DNA from: an uncultured Lysobacterales bacterium | Lineage (GTDB): Bacteria; Pseudomonadota; Gammaproteobacteria; Xanthomonadales; SZUA-36 | Reading direction: 5' to 3' | NCBI GenBank assembly: GCA_937995275.1 | Contig: CALKKN010000133.1 | Span: forward strand, 1 to 7,619 | Length of the DNA stretch: 7,619 nucleotides | Shown here: positions 6,400 to 7,619 of the stretch, piece after piece | Layout of the letters: each line of letters starts with the position of its first letter | Position numbering within the stretch: position 1 is the first letter of the stretch | The notes under the pieces: generated by a model | Told to the model about the DNA's origin: nothing | Database searches by the model: none | What the model saw: only the letters and a program-made list of their open reading frames with translations | Position numbers and translations under genes: made by a program

Positions 6400-7518
6400 A
6401 TGGAGATCGCCCCCTTCCAGACCGAGCAGTTCTTCGCCCGCTACGAGTTCAACACGCCCTGGCAGCTCTGCAACTCCGATTGCGAAACCGTGTCCGTGGC
6501 GGAACTGCTGGACCTCGCCGGAGTGCCGCTGGGCCGGCTCGGCCGGCAACGGCTCAGCTACAGCGAATCCCGGGGCGCGACCGAACTGCGCGAGGCCATC
6601 GCGTCCGGCTACCGTACCGTCCAGCCCGACGAGGCCGTCGTGCTCGGCGCGCCGGTCGAAGGCATCTACCTGCTGGCGCGGGCGCTGATCGAGCCGGGCG
6701 ACGAGGTCGTCGTGCTCACGCCCGCCTATGACGCCCTGGTCAACCTGTTCGAACACGTCGCCGGCACGGACCGCGTCCGCCGCTGGCGGCTGCGCCCGTC
6801 CGGCGGCACCTGGACGCTGGACCTGGACGAACTCCGCTCTTTGCTGACACCCGCCACGCGCCTGCTGGTCGTCAATTTCCCGCACAACCCGACAGGCTAT
6901 CTGCCCACGCCTGACTGGCAGCGGCAACTGGTTGCGCTGACGGAAGAGTTCGGCCTCACGTTGTTCGCCGACGAGATGTACTTCGGACTGGTACATTCCG
7001 GCACGCCGCCGATTCCGTCCATGGCCGACGCGCACGGCAGCGCCGTGGTGCTCTCCGGCCTGTCCAAGACCCACGGCTTGCCCGGGCTGCGCTGCGGCTG
7101 GCTGGTTGCGCGCGACCCCGACCTGCGGGCCCGCCTGATGAACTGGAAGTACTACACCAGCATCTGCGCGCCGGTATTGACCGAATACCTGGCCGTGGCG
7201 GCGCTCAAGGCGCGCGACACGCTCACCCGGCGCAACCTCGAACGCATCGAACGGAACCTGGCGGTTGCGGACGCCTTTTTCGCCCGCTGGCCTGACCGCT
7301 TCGAATGGCGCCGGCCGGTGGCGGGCTCGACCGCCCTGGTCGGCTTCGACGTGCCATCGGTCGCCGCGCTGTCTGAACGGCTGGCGCGCGAAGAAGGTGT
7401 GCTGATCCAGTCCGCCGCCATGCTCGGCAGCGACGACCGGCACATGCGCATCGGCCTCGGGCGGGATGGTTTCGCGGAAGCGCTCGGGCGGTTCGAGGAC
7501 TGGCTGCAGCGCCAATAG
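6400..7518 (+). CDS. PLP-dependent class I/II aminotransferase
   Basis: This is a 372-residue fold-type I enzyme that transfers an amino group between an amino acid and a 2-oxo acid using pyridoxal phosphate, in the cytoplasm. Visible active-site elements are Tyr110 (TPAYD) stacking on PLP, Asn163 in HNPTG, Asp191 in FADEMYF, Lys223 in SGLSKTHGLPGLRCGW as Schiff-base lysine, Arg231 for the PLP phosphate, and Arg350 (MRIGLG) for the substrate carboxylate. The family's usual Gly-rich loop before the PLP helix reads LGAPVEGIY. The ATG at 6400 is preferred because the conserved part begins soon after it; the ribosome site is weak (GAGCAGAG), and longer versions run back over the HAD gene. It is transcribed divergently from the operon across a 92-bp gap, so it may share regulation and oxo-acid chemistry with it. 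The substrate is not determined. An amino-acid lyase of the same fold is less likely. Confidence 0.88.
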   Translation: MEIAPFQTEQFFARYEFNTPWQLCNSDCETVSVAELLDLAGVPLGRLGRQRLSYSESRGATELREAIASGYRTVQPDEAVVLGAPVEGIYLLARALIEPGDEVVVLTPAYDALVNLFEHVAGTDRVRRWRLRPSGGTWTLDLDELRSLLTPATRLLVVNFPHNPTGYLPTPDWQRQLVALTEEFGLTLFADEMYFGLVHSGTPPIPSMADAHGSAVVLSGLSKTHGLPGLRCGWLVARDPDLRARLMNWKYYTSICAPVLTEYLAVAALKARDTLTRRNLERIERNLAVADAFFARWPDRFEWRRPVAGSTALVGFDVPSVAALSERLAREEGVLIQSAAMLGSDDRHMRIGLGRDGFAEALGRFEDWLQRQ

Positions 7519-7566
7519 GCCACCGCTCGGCAGGGCCCGGGGCAGATCGGATTCTCCTGAGCCGCT

Positions 7567-7575
7567 TGGTATACT
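7567..7575 (+). promoter_or_regulatory. Extended -10 promoter
   Basis: TGGTATACT matches the extended -10 pattern TGnTATAAT at all but one fixed position. The -35 region is weak (TCGGAT at 17 bp), as allowed for extended -10 promoters. The expected start near 7582 gives a leader of about 22 nt to the ATG at 7605. Confidence 0.5.
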
Positions 7576-7604
7576 GGTGTCCCGCCTTTCCGGAAAACCA
7601 GTTA

Positions 7605-7619
7605 ATGAAAGCACTCGTC
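7605..7619 (+). CDS. Start of a further gene, cut by the window edge
   Basis: ATG followed by four sense codons (M-K-A-L-V) lies 22 nt after the expected start site of the extended -10 promoter. The only purine-rich site upstream is a weak GGAAAA. Too little is visible to name a product: electron-transfer flavoprotein beta subunits and zinc or quinone oxidoreductases often begin this way, but so do many other proteins. Confidence 0.4.

Noticed and set aside
5474..6688. Plus-strand open frame bridging the FAD enzyme, HAD gene and aminotransferase start
   Set aside because: It crosses three supported genes and the divergent promoter; GC-rich shadow composition.
7519..7566. Terminator after the aminotransferase
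   Set aside because: Only a short GGGCCC-type self-complementary patch is present, with no proper stem-loop and T-tract.
6310..7614. 434-codon minus-strand open frame opposite the aminotransferase
   Set aside because: It is the complement of a clear PLP enzyme, Arg/Gln/Gly-rich, with no motif or convincing ribosome site.

Overview
The window is compact, GC-rich bacterial DNA, most likely from a gammaproteobacterium. The partial first gene closely resembles pseudomonad-type branched-chain oxo-acid dehydrogenase E2. The GTAGGAGCGGCTTTAGCCGCGA-type repeat beside it is common in Xanthomonadales, Pseudomonas and relatives. The exact taxon cannot be fixed from sequence alone. No rRNA, tRNA, CRISPR array, insertion sequence or gene-free stretch over 300 bases was seen.

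Layout: (1) 2-880 (+) is the 3' part of a BkdB-like E2 acyltransferase gene whose 5' end, with the lipoyl domain, lies outside the window. (2) 881-952 is a paired inverted repeat (REPIN-like) filling the gap between two convergent genes. (3) 978-6307 (-) is a five-gene array, read in the order HAD hydrolase, DauA-like FAD D-amino-acid dehydrogenase, ATP/ADP-translocase-family (NTT/TLC-like) carrier, Tat-exported aldo/keto reductase, Sec-exported D-2-hydroxyacid dehydrogenase. Gaps are 10 bp, 49 bp, a 4-nt TTGA overlap and 25 bp, so it is very probably one operon. Two of its genes use TTG starts with good Shine-Dalgarno sequences. (4) 6308-6399 is a short divergent promoter region with a consensus TATAAT facing the operon and a 14-bp palindrome. 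(5) 6400-7518 (+) is a fold-type I PLP aminotransferase. (6) 7567-7619 holds an extended -10 promoter and the first codons of a further gene.

How the genes may work together (inference): the aminotransferase, FAD D-amino-acid dehydrogenase and D-2-hydroxyacid dehydrogenase all act on the amino acid / 2-oxo acid / 2-hydroxy acid triangle, so the locus looks like amino-acid or oxo-acid salvage. The unusual part is the end of the operon. Two enzymes of nicotinamide-cofactor-dependent families both carry export signals, and the gene just before them encodes a carrier of a family whose known members move ATP, ADP, other nucleotides and, in one chlamydial case, NAD. This suggests a testable hypothesis: an envelope redox module in which the carrier supplies nucleotide or cofactor, or moves the substrate, for periplasmic reductases.
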